Positions 37,382 to 46,023 of a DNA stretch of 64,000 bases are shown piece by piece. The stretch covers positions 2,604,001 to 2,668,000 of the forward strand of contig NZ_CP034539.1 in the NCBI RefSeq assembly GCF_003963535.1. The letters are read 5' to 3'. The position numbers and the translations under genes are program-made. This DNA comes from Streptomyces cyaneochromogenes (GTDB lineage Bacteria > Actinomycetota > Actinomycetes > Streptomycetales > Streptomycetaceae). The first letter of the stretch is position 1. Every line of letters begins with the position of its first letter. The notes under the pieces are model-generated. The model was not told where the DNA came from and made no database searches. It saw only the letters and a list, made by a program, of their open reading frames with translations.

Positions 37382-38254
37382 TTGTCAGCCATACGCGCCA
37401 CCGCCGTCACCGCGGCGTCCTGTGCGGCCGTGCTCGCCACCGCACTGCCGTCCTCGGCGATCAACTCGTACAACGCGGCGCCCGCCCCCGAGCGCACCGA
37501 AGTCGGCGCACTCGTCGCCACCTGGGACAACGACGCCGACCCCGCGACCCCCGACCGGGTCGACTGGGTCTGCTCCGGCACCATGATCGACGCGGACACC
37601 TTCCTGACCGCCTCGCACTGCACCACCGACTGGCCCGAGAACGTCAAGTTCTACGTGTCCCTCGACCAGGACGTGCAGGCCGGCCTCGACGCCGCCGCGA
37701 AGAAGTACCCCGGCGACCCGGCCGCCCAGGCGAACGCCGTCGCCGTCCAGGGCGTCGCACACAGTCACCCCGACTACCCGGGCCCCGCCTCCGACACCCA
37801 CGACATCTCGGTGATCGAACTGCCGGGCGGGTCGGTCAAGGCCCGCTGGACCTTCACCCCGGCCACCCTGCCGACCGCGAACCAGCTCGGCGCGCTCGGC
37901 CCGCAGGGGCTGAACTCGACCGACTGGACCGTCGCCGGATACGGCACCCAGGAGGCCCAGCGCGGCCCCGGCGGTCACACCCACCCCGGCGGCGGCGTCC
38001 GCATGAAGGCGCCCGTCACCTACAACGCCCTCAACGAGACCTGGGTCCGCCTGGCGATGACCGCACCGCAGGGCAACGGGGGCGCCTGCTACGGCGACTC
38101 CGGCGGCCCCAACTTCGCGGTGGTCGGCGGCAGGAGCGTCCTCGCGGCCACCACCATCACCGGCGACGGCCCCTGCTACGCGACGAACGTCGTGTACCGC
38201 CTGGACACCCCGAGCGCCCGTGCCTTCCTGTCGCCCTTCGTGAAGCTGCCGTAG
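37382..38254 (+). CDS. Secreted trypsin-like serine protease, family S1 (290 aa)
   Basis: A signal peptide (AIRATAVTAASCAAVLATALPSSA) is followed by a chymotrypsin-fold domain: catalytic His in FLTASHCT, Asp in DTHDISVIEL, Ser in GACYGDSGGPNF. The sequence before the catalytic His (VCSGTMIDADTFL) and a disulfide pair fit extracellular Streptomyces proteases. TTG 37382 (AAGGG, 8-nt spacer) is chosen. An in-frame TTG at 37298 would give a longer Arg/Pro-rich n-region, and a good AGGAG at 37343 has no usable start after it, so the start is uncertain. There is no typical propeptide. Substrate specificity not assigned. Confidence 0.85.
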   Translation: MSAIRATAVTAASCAAVLATALPSSAINSYNAAPAPERTEVGALVATWDNDADPATPDRVDWVCSGTMIDADTFLTASHCTTDWPENVKFYVSLDQDVQAGLDAAAKKYPGDPAAQANAVAVQGVAHSHPDYPGPASDTHDISVIELPGGSVKARWTFTPATLPTANQLGALGPQGLNSTDWTVAGYGTQEAQRGPGGHTHPGGGVRMKAPVTYNALNETWVRLAMTAPQGNGGACYGDSGGPNFAVVGGRSVLAATTITGDGPCYATNVVYRLDTPSARAFLSPFVKLP

Positions 38255-38431
38255 CTCCACGGCAGTCGACAGTTTCACCGCGGCCGACGGTTCCATGGCC
38301 GGTCGGCGCGGTGCCGGATGCCCGTGACGCCGTTGCTCCGCACCGGCGCCCGGGCATCCGGCACCGCGCGGTCAACCCCCATACATTTCCCCGCCGTTGA
38401 ACCCGGACGCCCGGCGGCATACCGTCGTGCC

Positions 38432-38842
38432 ATGACGACGGGAGGAGCACGCCGCAAGAGGGCATTGCTCGGACCGGCGCTGCTGGCCGTCGCCCTGACG
38501 GCCGGATGCGGCGGCCAGTCGGGCGCCCGGGACGGTGCGAGCGAGACCCGGGCGAGCGCCAACTCGCCCTCCCCGTCGGCGACTTCGCCCGCACAGCTGT
38601 GCACGCGGCTCATCGGACACTGGTCGCGCCGGGCACTGAGCGGCGACACGTACGGCGACTACCAGTCGATGGGCCTGTCCGACGGCCAGTACGAGATCCT
38701 CCGCCAGGTCGTGGACGCCGCCAGGGCGGAGCGCGGGCACGCGGACGCGACCGCGGCCGACCGGCTCATCGACCGCCGGGCGCGCGAGTTGTGCGAGGAG
38801 CGGTACCGAAACGGCGAACCCACCGGAGGGCCATGGGGCTGA
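38432..38842 (+). CDS. Small lipoprotein (136 aa)
   Basis: A lipoprotein signal peptide with RRKRALLGPALLAVALTAGC; the LTAGC lipobox places the lipidated Cys at residue 26. The mature part has a Ser/Thr/Ala-rich spacer and then a helical domain with LCTRLIGHWSRRALSGDTYGDYQSMGLSD and ARELCEERYR; two cysteines could form a disulfide. ATG 38432. No family recognised, but the domain looks folded and the gene is self-contained. A near-perfect AT-rich hairpin follows the stop. Confidence 0.78.
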   Translation: MTTGGARRKRALLGPALLAVALTAGCGGQSGARDGASETRASANSPSPSATSPAQLCTRLIGHWSRRALSGDTYGDYQSMGLSDGQYEILRQVVDAARAERGHADATAADRLIDRRARELCEERYRNGEPTGGPWG

Positions 38843-38863
38843 GCGAGGCAATACCGATTCCGT

Positions 38864-38886
38864 TTTTCGTGCCCTATACACGAAAA
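38864..38886 (+). terminator. AT-rich 8-bp inverted repeat after the lipoprotein gene
   Basis: TTTTCGTG and CACGAAAA flank a 7-nt loop, starting 22 nt beyond the lipoprotein stop. It could act as a terminator or, given its low GC in this genome, as a protein-binding site. Confidence 0.5.
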
Positions 38887-39323
38887 GCGCCGGAGAACAC
38901 CCGACACTTTTCCCGGGTGTAACTCTGCGTAATACGGCTGCAATACAGCCCGTGAATCTCCCGTAGTGAGCAACCTTCTCACAAGCCCACCGAGACCGTC
39001 AGGTAGCCTTCAGCAACGACCCCGGTAATCACCAAAACATGTGAACACTCGTGAAGACGCTACGCGCGAACGCTGCGAGTTCTCACTATGTGGACAGGGC
39101 GAATCGGCTGGAAATCCACTCTTCCCCCCACGGAGTACCGCTCTGTGTTACCCCGTGTCATAACAAGAGCGTCACAGCCTTGGTCAGAGCCTCCTCCATG
39201 TTCCCCACACGCGCTTAGAGTCACCGCCAGTCACCGAGCCACCGGATTCGAAGCCACTTCGGCCCAGCGCTCGACTCGGCGCGTTCCATGGGGAGCCGCC
39301 GTGCCAGGGAAAGGACCTGATTC
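38887..39323 (+). promoter_or_regulatory. liv operon upstream region
   Basis: About 437 bp without a gene before livK, clearly richer in A and T than the flanks and with several TGTGAAC/ATACAG-like words. It should hold the liv promoter and regulatory sites, but I could not pair a convincing -35 and -10 with 16-18 bp spacing. TAGAGT at 39216 and TAATAC at 38930 are the best -10 candidates. Confidence 0.45.
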
Positions 39324-40553
39324 GTGCGTCAACGTTCGATCATCGCAATAACCGCCGTGCTCGCGGCGGGATCGCTGACACTCACGGCTTGTGGGTCGCG
39401 TGACGAGGGCGGCAACAGCAGCAACGGCGACAAGACCACTGTGGTGATCGGCCTCGACGCCCCGCTGACCGGCGACCTGTCCGCACTCGGCCTCGGCATG
39501 AAGAACTCCGCCGACCTCGCCGCCAAGACGGCCAACAAGGAAGAGTTCGTCAAGGGCGTCGAGTTCAAGATCGAGCCGCTCGACGACCAGGCGCAGCCCT
39601 CCGTCGGCCAGCAGAACGCCCAGAAGTTCATCAGCAACAAGGACGTCCTCGGCGTCGTCGGCCCGCTGAACTCCAGCGTCTCCCAGCAGATGCAGAAGCC
39701 GTTCAACGACGCCGGCCTGACCCAGATCTCCCCGGCCAACACCGGCACCGAGCTCACCCAGGGCGACGGCTGGAAGACCGGCGACTCGGTCCGCCAGTTC
39801 AAGACGTTCTTCCGCACCGCCACCACGGACGAGATCCAGGGTGCCTTCGCCGCCGACTACCTGTACAACCAGGCGAAGATCAAGAAGGTCTACCTGATCG
39901 ACGACCAGAAGACCTACGGTGCGGGCCTCGCCGCCTCCTTCAAGGCGAACTTCACCAAGTTCGGCGGCCAGATCGTCGGCAGCGACCACATCAACCCCGA
40001 CGACCGTGACTTCAACGCCGTGGTCGCCAAGATCAAGAAGACCGGCGCCGAGGCGCTGTACTACGGCGGCGAGTACCCGGCCGCGGCCCCGCTGAGCCAG
40101 CAGCTCAAGGACAGCGGCCAGAACATCCCGCTCATGGGCGGCGACGGCATCTACTCCGGCGAGTTCCCGAAGCTGAACAAGAAGGCCGAGGGCGACCTCG
40201 CCACCTCCGTCGGCGAGCCCGTCGAGAAGCTCGACTCCGCCAAGACGTTCATCAAGAACTACGAGGCGGCCGGCTACGAGGACGACTACGAGGCCTACGG
40301 CGGCCTCACCTACGACGCCACCTGGGCCATCATCGAGGCCGTCAAGCTGGCGGTCGAGGGCAACGACGGCAAGGTCCCGTCCGACGGCCGCAAGGCGGTC
40401 CTGGACGCCATGGCGAAGGTCAAGTTCGACGGCGTCACCGGCGGCATCTCCTTCGACGAGTTCGGTGACACCACCAACCACACCATGACCGCGTACAAGG
40501 TCAAGAGCAACGCCTGGGTGCCGGAGTTCAGCGGCGAGCCCAAGCTTGGCTGA
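39324..40553 (+). CDS. livK: Branched-chain amino-acid ABC transporter substrate-binding lipoprotein (409 aa)
   Basis: Periplasmic-binding-protein-like lipoprotein that captures Leu/Ile/Val (or related amino acids) outside the membrane. A signal peptide with lipobox LTLTACG (Cys 23) is followed by the type I binding fold: VIGLDAPLTGDLSALGLGM, DVLGVVGPLNSSVSQQMQ, ISPANTGTELTQ, VYLIDDQKTYGAGLA and FFRTATTDEIQGAFAADYL. GTG 39324 has AAGGA with an 8-nt spacer. It is the first gene of livKHMGF, and the 114-nt gap to livH suggests extra expression of the binding protein. Confidence 0.94.
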   Translation: MRQRSIIAITAVLAAGSLTLTACGSRDEGGNSSNGDKTTVVIGLDAPLTGDLSALGLGMKNSADLAAKTANKEEFVKGVEFKIEPLDDQAQPSVGQQNAQKFISNKDVLGVVGPLNSSVSQQMQKPFNDAGLTQISPANTGTELTQGDGWKTGDSVRQFKTFFRTATTDEIQGAFAADYLYNQAKIKKVYLIDDQKTYGAGLAASFKANFTKFGGQIVGSDHINPDDRDFNAVVAKIKKTGAEALYYGGEYPAAAPLSQQLKDSGQNIPLMGGDGIYSGEFPKLNKKAEGDLATSVGEPVEKLDSAKTFIKNYEAAGYEDDYEAYGGLTYDATWAIIEAVKLAVEGNDGKVPSDGRKAVLDAMAKVKFDGVTGGISFDEFGDTTNHTMTAYKVKSNAWVPEFSGEPKLG

Positions 40554-40667
40554 GCAGAGGACGAGTAAAGAGCACTCCCCCAACACACATTGATCCAGGC
40601 CGCGCGGGAACGCCCACCAGCGCTCCCGCGCGGCGCCATATCCGAACCACTCCACGGAGGCCCTGCG

Positions 40668-41597
40668 GTGAACGAACTGCCGCAACAGCTGGCCAATGGA
40701 CTCATCCTCGGCGCGATGTACGGACTCATCGCGATCGGCTACACGATGGTCTACGGCATCGTCCAGCTCATCAACTTCGCCCACGGCGAGATATTCATGG
40801 TCGGGGGCTTCGGCGCCCTGACCGTCTGGTTGGTTCTCCCCGAAGGCTTCGGCCTCGCCGCCGCCGTCCCGCTCATGATCATCGGCGGCATCCTCGTCTC
40901 GGTCGCGGTCGCCACCGCGGCGGAACGCTTCGCCTACCGGCCACTGCGCACAGCGCCACGGCTGGCCCCACTCATCACCGCCATCGGCCTGTCCATCGTC
41001 CTTCAGCAGGCCGTGTGGATGTGGTACCCGGACGCGAAGAAGGACCAGCCCTTCCCGCAGTTCGAAGGCGGCCCGATCGACGTCCTCGGCGCCAACATCC
41101 AGCGCGGTGACCTCTTCGTCCTGATCGCCGCCCCGCTGTGCATGCTCGCCCTCGGCCTCTTCGTCACGAAGACGCGCTCCGGCCGCGGCATGCAGGCCAC
41201 CGCCCAGGACCCCGACACCGCCAAGCTGATGGGCATCAACACCGACCGCATCATCGTCATGGCCTTCGCCATCGGTGCCGCGTTCGCCGCCATCGCCGCC
41301 GTCGCCTACGGCCTGAAGAACGGCCAGGTCGGCTTCCGCATGGGCTTCCTGATGGGCCTCAAGGCCTTCACGGCGGCCGTCCTCGGCGGCATCGGCAACA
41401 TCTACGGCGCCATGCTCGGCGGCGTCGTCCTCGGCGTCGCCGAGTCCCTCGCCACCGGCTACATCGGCGACCTCCCCGGCATGGAACTCTTCGGCGGCGG
41501 CGCCTGGAAGGACGTATGGGCGTTCGCCCTGCTCATCCTCGTCCTCCTGTTCAGGCCACAAGGCCTGCTCGGCGAACGCGTCGCGGATCGGGCGTGA
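40668..41597 (+). CDS. livH: Branched-chain amino-acid ABC permease LivH (309 aa)
   Basis: Membrane subunit of the HAAT importer with about eight helices. It opens LPQQLANGLILGAMYGLIAIGYTMVYGI, with the family loops LINFAHGEIFMVGGF and RPLRTAPRLAPLITAIGLSI and the ATPase-coupling segment QDPDTAKLMGINTDRI. GTG 40668 has GGAGG with a 7-nt spacer. Its stop overlaps the livM start (GTGA), so translation is coupled. Confidence 0.94.
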   Translation: MNELPQQLANGLILGAMYGLIAIGYTMVYGIVQLINFAHGEIFMVGGFGALTVWLVLPEGFGLAAAVPLMIIGGILVSVAVATAAERFAYRPLRTAPRLAPLITAIGLSIVLQQAVWMWYPDAKKDQPFPQFEGGPIDVLGANIQRGDLFVLIAAPLCMLALGLFVTKTRSGRGMQATAQDPDTAKLMGINTDRIIVMAFAIGAAFAAIAAVAYGLKNGQVGFRMGFLMGLKAFTAAVLGGIGNIYGAMLGGVVLGVAESLATGYIGDLPGMELFGGGAWKDVWAFALLILVLLFRPQGLLGERVADRA

Positions 41598-43432
41598 TAC
41601 CCATGACCACCGACATCCCCATGGACAAGAGCAACGACACCACCAAGGTGTCCACCGCACCGGCCACCCCGATCATCCCCCTGCCGCAGGCCGCGGCACG
41701 CGCGCTGACCGTCGCCGGCTCCGCCGTCGCCCTCATAGGCACCTTCCTCGCCTGGACCTGGACCGACGAATTCCCCGGCAACCTCACCGTCACCGGCTAC
41801 CCCGGCGGCCTCCAGGTCCTCACCCTCGTCGGCTCCGTGCTCACCCTGCTGTTCGCCCTCTCCGGCTACGGCATCCCCGGCCTGCGCTGGCTCACCCCCG
41901 GCGGCAAGAACAGCCCCGTCCTGCTCGCCGCCCTCGGCGTGTTCGGCACCACCGGCTACGCCATGGGCGCGATCAGCCAGGAGCTCGGCGGCCTGGTCAA
42001 CCTGGAACCCGGCGCCTGGGTCTCCGGCATCGGCGCACTCGTCGCCCTGATCGGCGCCCTCGGCCTCCCGGTCGACCAGCCCTACGACGCGGGCGACCCG
42101 ACCCCCAACCTCTGGGGCCGGATCCGCCACTCGCTCACCGCACCCGAACCCGCCCGAGCCAAGGACCTGCCCTCCTGGGCCGAGATCCTGATCATCGCCG
42201 CCGGATTCGGCGTCGGCCTGTACGTCTTCGCATACGGCATCGGCACCGAGTACTCCGAGCTGTTCATCGGCTTCCTGATCCTCACCGCCTTCGGCTTCAC
42301 CGCCGTGACCCGCGCAGGCCTCCTCAAGCGGCTCTCGCACCTCACCGCCAAGCACCGCAACGTGGCCATGGCAGCGGCCTTCGTCGCGGCGATCTGCTTC
42401 CCGTTCACCCAGACCAACGACCAGTTCGCCCTCATCGGCGCGAACATCCTGATCTTCGCCACGGTCGCCCTGGGCCTCAACGTCGTCGTCGGCCTCGCCG
42501 GCCTCCTCGACCTCGGATACGTCGCCTTCCTCGGCGTCGGCGCCTACGCCGCCGCCCTGGTCTCCGGCTCCCCGCAGTCGAGCATCGGCGTCGAATTCCC
42601 GTTCTGGGCGGCCGTCCTCACCGGCGCCGCCGCCTCGCTGATCTTCGGCGTGGTGATCGGAGCCCCGACCCTGCGACTGCGCGGCGACTACCTCGCCATC
42701 GTGACGCTCGGCTTCGGTGAGATCTTCCGCATCACCATGAACAACCTCAACGGCAACAGCGGACCGGACGTCACCAACGGCTCCAACGGCATCCCCAACA
42801 TCCCGGACCTGGAGATCTTCGGGTTCAACCTCGGGCTGCCGCACGACGTCCTCGGAACCGAGCTCACCCGCTCCGGCAACTACTACCTGCTGATGCTGCT
42901 GTGCACGGCCATCGTCGTCCTGGTCTTCCGCCGCTCGGCGGAATCCCGCATCGGCCGCGCCTGGGTCGCCATCCGCGAAGACGAGACCGCCGCCACCGCG
43001 ATGGGCATCAACGGCTTCCGCCTCAAGCTCCTCGCCTTCGCACTCGGCGCCTCCCTCGCCGGCCTCGCCGGCACCGTCCAGGCGCACGTGTCCTACAGCG
43101 TCACGCCCGAGCAGTACCAGTTCGCCGGCTCCGTGCCGCCGAACTCGGCCTTCCTGCTCGCCGCCGTCATCCTCGGCGGCATGGGCACCATCAGCGGCCC
43201 GCTGATCGGCGCCGCGCTGCTCTACCTGATCCCGGCCAAGCTCCAGTTCATGGCGGAGTACCAGCTGCTGCTCTTCGGCATCGCACTGATGCTGCTGATG
43301 CGCTTCCGTCCCGAGGGCCTGGTCGCCGACCGCAGGAAGCAGCTCGAATTCCACGAGACCGGACAGCTCGACGTACCAGAGGACAAGCCATTGCCCGAAG
43401 GCGCGACCGGCGTCGCGAAGGCAGGGGCGTGA
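41594..43432 (+). CDS. livM: Branched-chain amino-acid ABC permease LivM with long N-terminal extension (612 aa)
   Basis: Second membrane subunit. The LivM core starts near residue 270 (FALIGANILIFATVALGLNVVVGLAGLLDLGYVAFLGVGAYAAAL) and includes LRGDYLAIVTLGFGEIFRI and WVAIREDETAATAMGINGFRLK. Before it lies an extension of roughly 250 residues with about six hydrophobic segments (ALTVAGSAVALIGTFLAWTW, then VLLAALGVFGTTGYAMGAI). LivM of E. coli has about 425 residues. GTG 41594 (GTGA overlap with livH) is preferred; ATG 41603 is an alternative. It ends in a GTGA overlap with livG. Confidence 0.92.
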   Translation: MIPMTTDIPMDKSNDTTKVSTAPATPIIPLPQAAARALTVAGSAVALIGTFLAWTWTDEFPGNLTVTGYPGGLQVLTLVGSVLTLLFALSGYGIPGLRWLTPGGKNSPVLLAALGVFGTTGYAMGAISQELGGLVNLEPGAWVSGIGALVALIGALGLPVDQPYDAGDPTPNLWGRIRHSLTAPEPARAKDLPSWAEILIIAAGFGVGLYVFAYGIGTEYSELFIGFLILTAFGFTAVTRAGLLKRLSHLTAKHRNVAMAAAFVAAICFPFTQTNDQFALIGANILIFATVALGLNVVVGLAGLLDLGYVAFLGVGAYAAALVSGSPQSSIGVEFPFWAAVLTGAAASLIFGVVIGAPTLRLRGDYLAIVTLGFGEIFRITMNNLNGNSGPDVTNGSNGIPNIPDLEIFGFNLGLPHDVLGTELTRSGNYYLLMLLCTAIVVLVFRRSAESRIGRAWVAIREDETAATAMGINGFRLKLLAFALGASLAGLAGTVQAHVSYSVTPEQYQFAGSVPPNSAFLLAAVILGGMGTISGPLIGAALLYLIPAKLQFMAEYQLLLFGIALMLLMRFRPEGLVADRRKQLEFHETGQLDVPEDKPLPEGATGVAKAGA

Positions 43433-44310
43433 CCGCCATGACCACCACCACGACAACAGCCACCGCCACGACAGTGCTCGACGCGAGCGGTGTCACGATG
43501 CGCTTCGGCGGCCTGACCGCCGTACGCGACGTCGACCTCACCGTGAACACCGGCGAGATCGTCGGCCTCATCGGCCCCAACGGCGCCGGCAAGACGACCT
43601 TCTTCAACTGCCTCACCGGCCTCTACGTGCCGACCGAGGGCAAGGTCGCCTACAAAGGCACCGTCCTGCCGCCCAAGCCCCACCTGGTCACCCAGGCCGG
43701 CATCGCCCGCACCTTCCAGAACATCCGGCTCTTCGCCAACATGACCGTTCTGGAAAACGTGCTGGTCGGACGGCACACCCGCACCAAGGAAGGCCTCTGG
43801 TCGGCCCTCCTGCGCCTGCCCGGCTTCAAGAAGGCCGAAGAAGAGTCCCGCGCCCGAGCCATGGAACTCCTCGAGTTCACCGGCCTCGCCGCCAAAGCCG
43901 ACCACCTCGCCCGCAACCTGCCCTACGGCGAACAGCGCAAGCTGGAAATCGCCCGGGCACTCGCGAGCGAACCCGGCCTGCTCCTCCTCGACGAACCCAC
44001 CGCAGGCATGAACCCGCAGGAGACCCGAGCGGCCGAGGAACTCATCTTCGCCATCCGGGACAAGGGCATCGCCGTCCTCGTCATCGAACACGACATCCGG
44101 TTCATCATGAACCTCTGCGACCGGGTCGCCGTGCTCGTCCAGGGCGAGAAGATCGTCGAGGGCCCCGCCGAGGTCGTCCAGGCCGACGAACGCGTCATCG
44201 CCGCCTACCTGGGCACGCCCTTCGAGGGCGCCCCCGGCGAGGCGGAAGCCGCCGAAGTCGAAGCCGCGGAGGCCGACGCGCAGAGCAGCACGGAAGGAGA
44301 CGACAAGTGA
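43429..44310 (+). CDS. livG: Branched-chain amino-acid ABC ATP-binding protein LivG (293 aa)
   Basis: ATPase subunit. Walker A is LIGPNGAGKTTFFNCLTG, the Q-loop region is GIARTFQNIRLFANMTVLENVLVG, the signature is NLPYGEQRKLEIARAL (LPYGEQ in place of LSGGQ is usual for LivG), and Walker B is LLLLDEPTAGMNPQE with the H-loop VIEHDIRFIM. An Ala/Glu-rich tail of 30 residues follows. GTG 43429 overlaps the livM stop; ATG 43438 is possible. The stop overlaps the livF start (GTGA). Confidence 0.94.
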   Translation: MTAMTTTTTTATATTVLDASGVTMRFGGLTAVRDVDLTVNTGEIVGLIGPNGAGKTTFFNCLTGLYVPTEGKVAYKGTVLPPKPHLVTQAGIARTFQNIRLFANMTVLENVLVGRHTRTKEGLWSALLRLPGFKKAEEESRARAMELLEFTGLAAKADHLARNLPYGEQRKLEIARALASEPGLLLLDEPTAGMNPQETRAAEELIFAIRDKGIAVLVIEHDIRFIMNLCDRVAVLVQGEKIVEGPAEVVQADERVIAAYLGTPFEGAPGEAEAAEVEAAEADAQSSTEGDDK

Positions 44311-45023
44311 CCGCACTGCTCGAGGTCGAGGACCTCAGGGTCGCCTACGGCAAGATCGAAGCCGTCAAGGGCATCTCGTTCAAGGTGAACGCGGGCGAAG
44401 TCGTCACCCTCATCGGCACCAACGGCGCCGGCAAGACCACCACCCTGCGCACCCTGTCGGGCCTCCTCCAGCCGCTGTCCGGCGACATCCGGTTCGACGG
44501 CAAATCGCTGAAGAAGATCCCCGCCCACAAGGTCGTCTCACTGGGGCTCGCCCACTCCCCCGAGGGACGGCACATCTTCCCCCGCATGACCATCGAGGAC
44601 AACCTCCGCCTCGGCGCGTTCCTACGCACCGACAAAGAGGGCATCGAGAAGGACATCCAGCGCGCCTACGACCTGTTCCCCATCCTCGGAGAGCGCCGCA
44701 AGCAGGCCGCGGGCACCCTCTCCGGCGGCGAGCAGCAAATGCTCGCCATGGGCAGGGCACTGATGTCCCGACCGAAGCTGCTCATGCTCGACGAGCCCAG
44801 CATGGGCCTCTCCCCGATCATGATGCAGAAGATCATGTCCACCATCCAGGAGCTCAAGTCCCAGGGCACCACCATCCTGCTCATCGAGCAGAACGCCCAG
44901 GCCGCGCTCTCCCTGGCCGACCACGGCCACGTCATGGAGGTCGGCAAGATCGTCCTCTCCGGCAGCGGACAGGACCTCCTGCACGACGAGTCCGTGCGGA
45001 AGGCATACCTGGGCGAGGACTGA
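44307..45023 (+). CDS. livF: Branched-chain amino-acid ABC ATP-binding protein LivF (238 aa)
   Basis: Second ATPase of the importer. Walker A is LIGTNGAGKTTTLRTLSG, Q-loop AHSPEGRHIFPRMTIEDNL, signature LSGGEQQMLAMGRALM, Walker B LLMLDEPSMGLSP, and H-loop-equivalent LLIEQNAQAALSLAD. GTG 44307 has GGAG with a 7-nt spacer. It is the last gene of livKHMGF, followed by a strong hairpin terminator shared with the convergent response-regulator gene. Confidence 0.95.
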   Translation: MTALLEVEDLRVAYGKIEAVKGISFKVNAGEVVTLIGTNGAGKTTTLRTLSGLLQPLSGDIRFDGKSLKKIPAHKVVSLGLAHSPEGRHIFPRMTIEDNLRLGAFLRTDKEGIEKDIQRAYDLFPILGERRKQAAGTLSGGEQQMLAMGRALMSRPKLLMLDEPSMGLSPIMMQKIMSTIQELKSQGTTILLIEQNAQAALSLADHGHVMEVGKIVLSGSGQDLLHDESVRKAYLGED

Positions 45024-45040
45024 CGCCCACGCATACGGGC

Positions 45041-45074
45041 GAGGCCCGCGTCCCCTTCCGGGGGCGCGGGCCTC
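45041..45074. terminator. Bidirectional terminator, livF / ANTAR regulator
   Basis: GAGGCCCGCG and CGCGGGCCTC form a perfect 10-bp stem with additional C/G pairing inside, between convergent genes. Confidence 0.85.
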
Positions 45075-45093
45075 TCTCATGCGGTCGGGCGCG

Positions 45094-45750
45094 TCAGCCC
45101 TTGCCGGCCTTCTTCTCCTCGGCGTCCTGAATGACCGCCTCGGCGACCTGCTGCATCGACATCCGGCGGTCCATCGACGTCTTCTGGATCCACCGGAACG
45201 CGGCGGGCTCGGTCAGCCCGTACTCCGTCTGCAGGACAGACTTCGCCCGGTCCACCAGCTTCCGCGTCTCCAGCCGCAGCGTGAGGTCGGCGACCTCCTT
45301 CTCCAGCTCCTTCAGCTCCGTGAACCGCGACACGGCCATCTCGATCGCCGGCACCACGTCACTCTTGCTGAACGGCTTGACCAGATACGCCATCGCACCG
45401 GCGTCCCGCGCCCGCTCCACGAGGTCACGCTGCGAGAACGCCGTCAGCATCAACACCGGCGCGATGCTCTCCTCGGCGATCTTCTCAGCCGCCGAAATAC
45501 CATCCAGCTTCGGCATCTTGACGTCGAGAATGACAAGGTCGGGCCGGTGCTCACGGGCCAGCTCCACGGCCTGCTCACCATCACCGGCCTCACCGACGAC
45601 GGTGTACCCCTCCTCTTCGAGCATCTCTTTGAGATCGAGCCGGATCAGCGCCTCGTCCTCGGCAATGACGACACGGGTCGTCAGCGGAGGCACGTGCGAC
45701 TTGTCGTCGTCGGGCGCGTCTACGGGCTGGGGCGACTCGGGGGCGGTCAC
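45094..45750 (-). CDS. pdtaR: ANTAR-domain response regulator, PdtaR-like (218 aa)
   Basis: Two-component regulator that binds RNA rather than DNA. The receiver domain (25-140) has the acidic pair in VVIAEDEALIRLDL, the phospho-Asp in PDLVILDVKMPKLDG, Thr in LMLTAFS and Lys in YLVKPFSK. A short coiled helix (RFTELKELEKEVADLTLRLETRKLVDRAK) leads into the ANTAR domain (160-210) with the conserved Ala residues in AKSVLQTEYGLTEPAAFRWIQK. It should work with a PdtaS-type histidine kinase encoded elsewhere and act by antitermination at dual-hairpin sites. GTG 45750 has AAGGAG with a 5-nt spacer. Confidence 0.94.
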   Translation of the reverse strand: MTAPESPQPVDAPDDDKSHVPPLTTRVVIAEDEALIRLDLKEMLEEEGYTVVGEAGDGEQAVELAREHRPDLVILDVKMPKLDGISAAEKIAEESIAPVLMLTAFSQRDLVERARDAGAMAYLVKPFSKSDVVPAIEMAVSRFTELKELEKEVADLTLRLETRKLVDRAKSVLQTEYGLTEPAAFRWIQKTSMDRRMSMQQVAEAVIQDAEEKKAGKG

Positions 45751-45853
45751 GGGGGCTCCTTGTTGCGGGCCGGGCAGTGCTACTGCGTAAGAAGCCTACC
45801 CAGAGGCGGGGAGCTGCGATGACCCGGTATGCTTCCCGACAGCCCACCAACTT

Positions 45854-45937
45854 GCCCGGTTGGAGGAACTGGTCAGACTCGCGGCACTCAAAATGCCGTG
45901 CCCTTTGGGCATGTGGGTTCGAATCCCACACCGGGCA
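45854..45937 (+). tRNA. tRNA-Leu, anticodon CAA
   Basis: 84-nt class II tRNA. The acceptor stem GCCCGGT pairs with ACCGGGC, discriminator A is at 45937, and the CCA end is not encoded (CCT follows). The anticodon arm CGGCA-CTCAAAA-TGCCG gives anticodon CAA (codon UUG). A long variable arm GTGCCC-TTT-GGGCAT and T arm TGTGGG-TTCGAAT-CCCACA follow. TATGCT at 45828-45833 may be the -10 box. Confidence 0.96.
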
Positions 45938-46023
45938 CCTTCAGGGAGAAGCGGATGCTCACGTTCTCGTGAACATCCGCTTTTTCGCATCCTCAGTTAC
46001 GATCAGTGACGCAGAGTGTCCGC

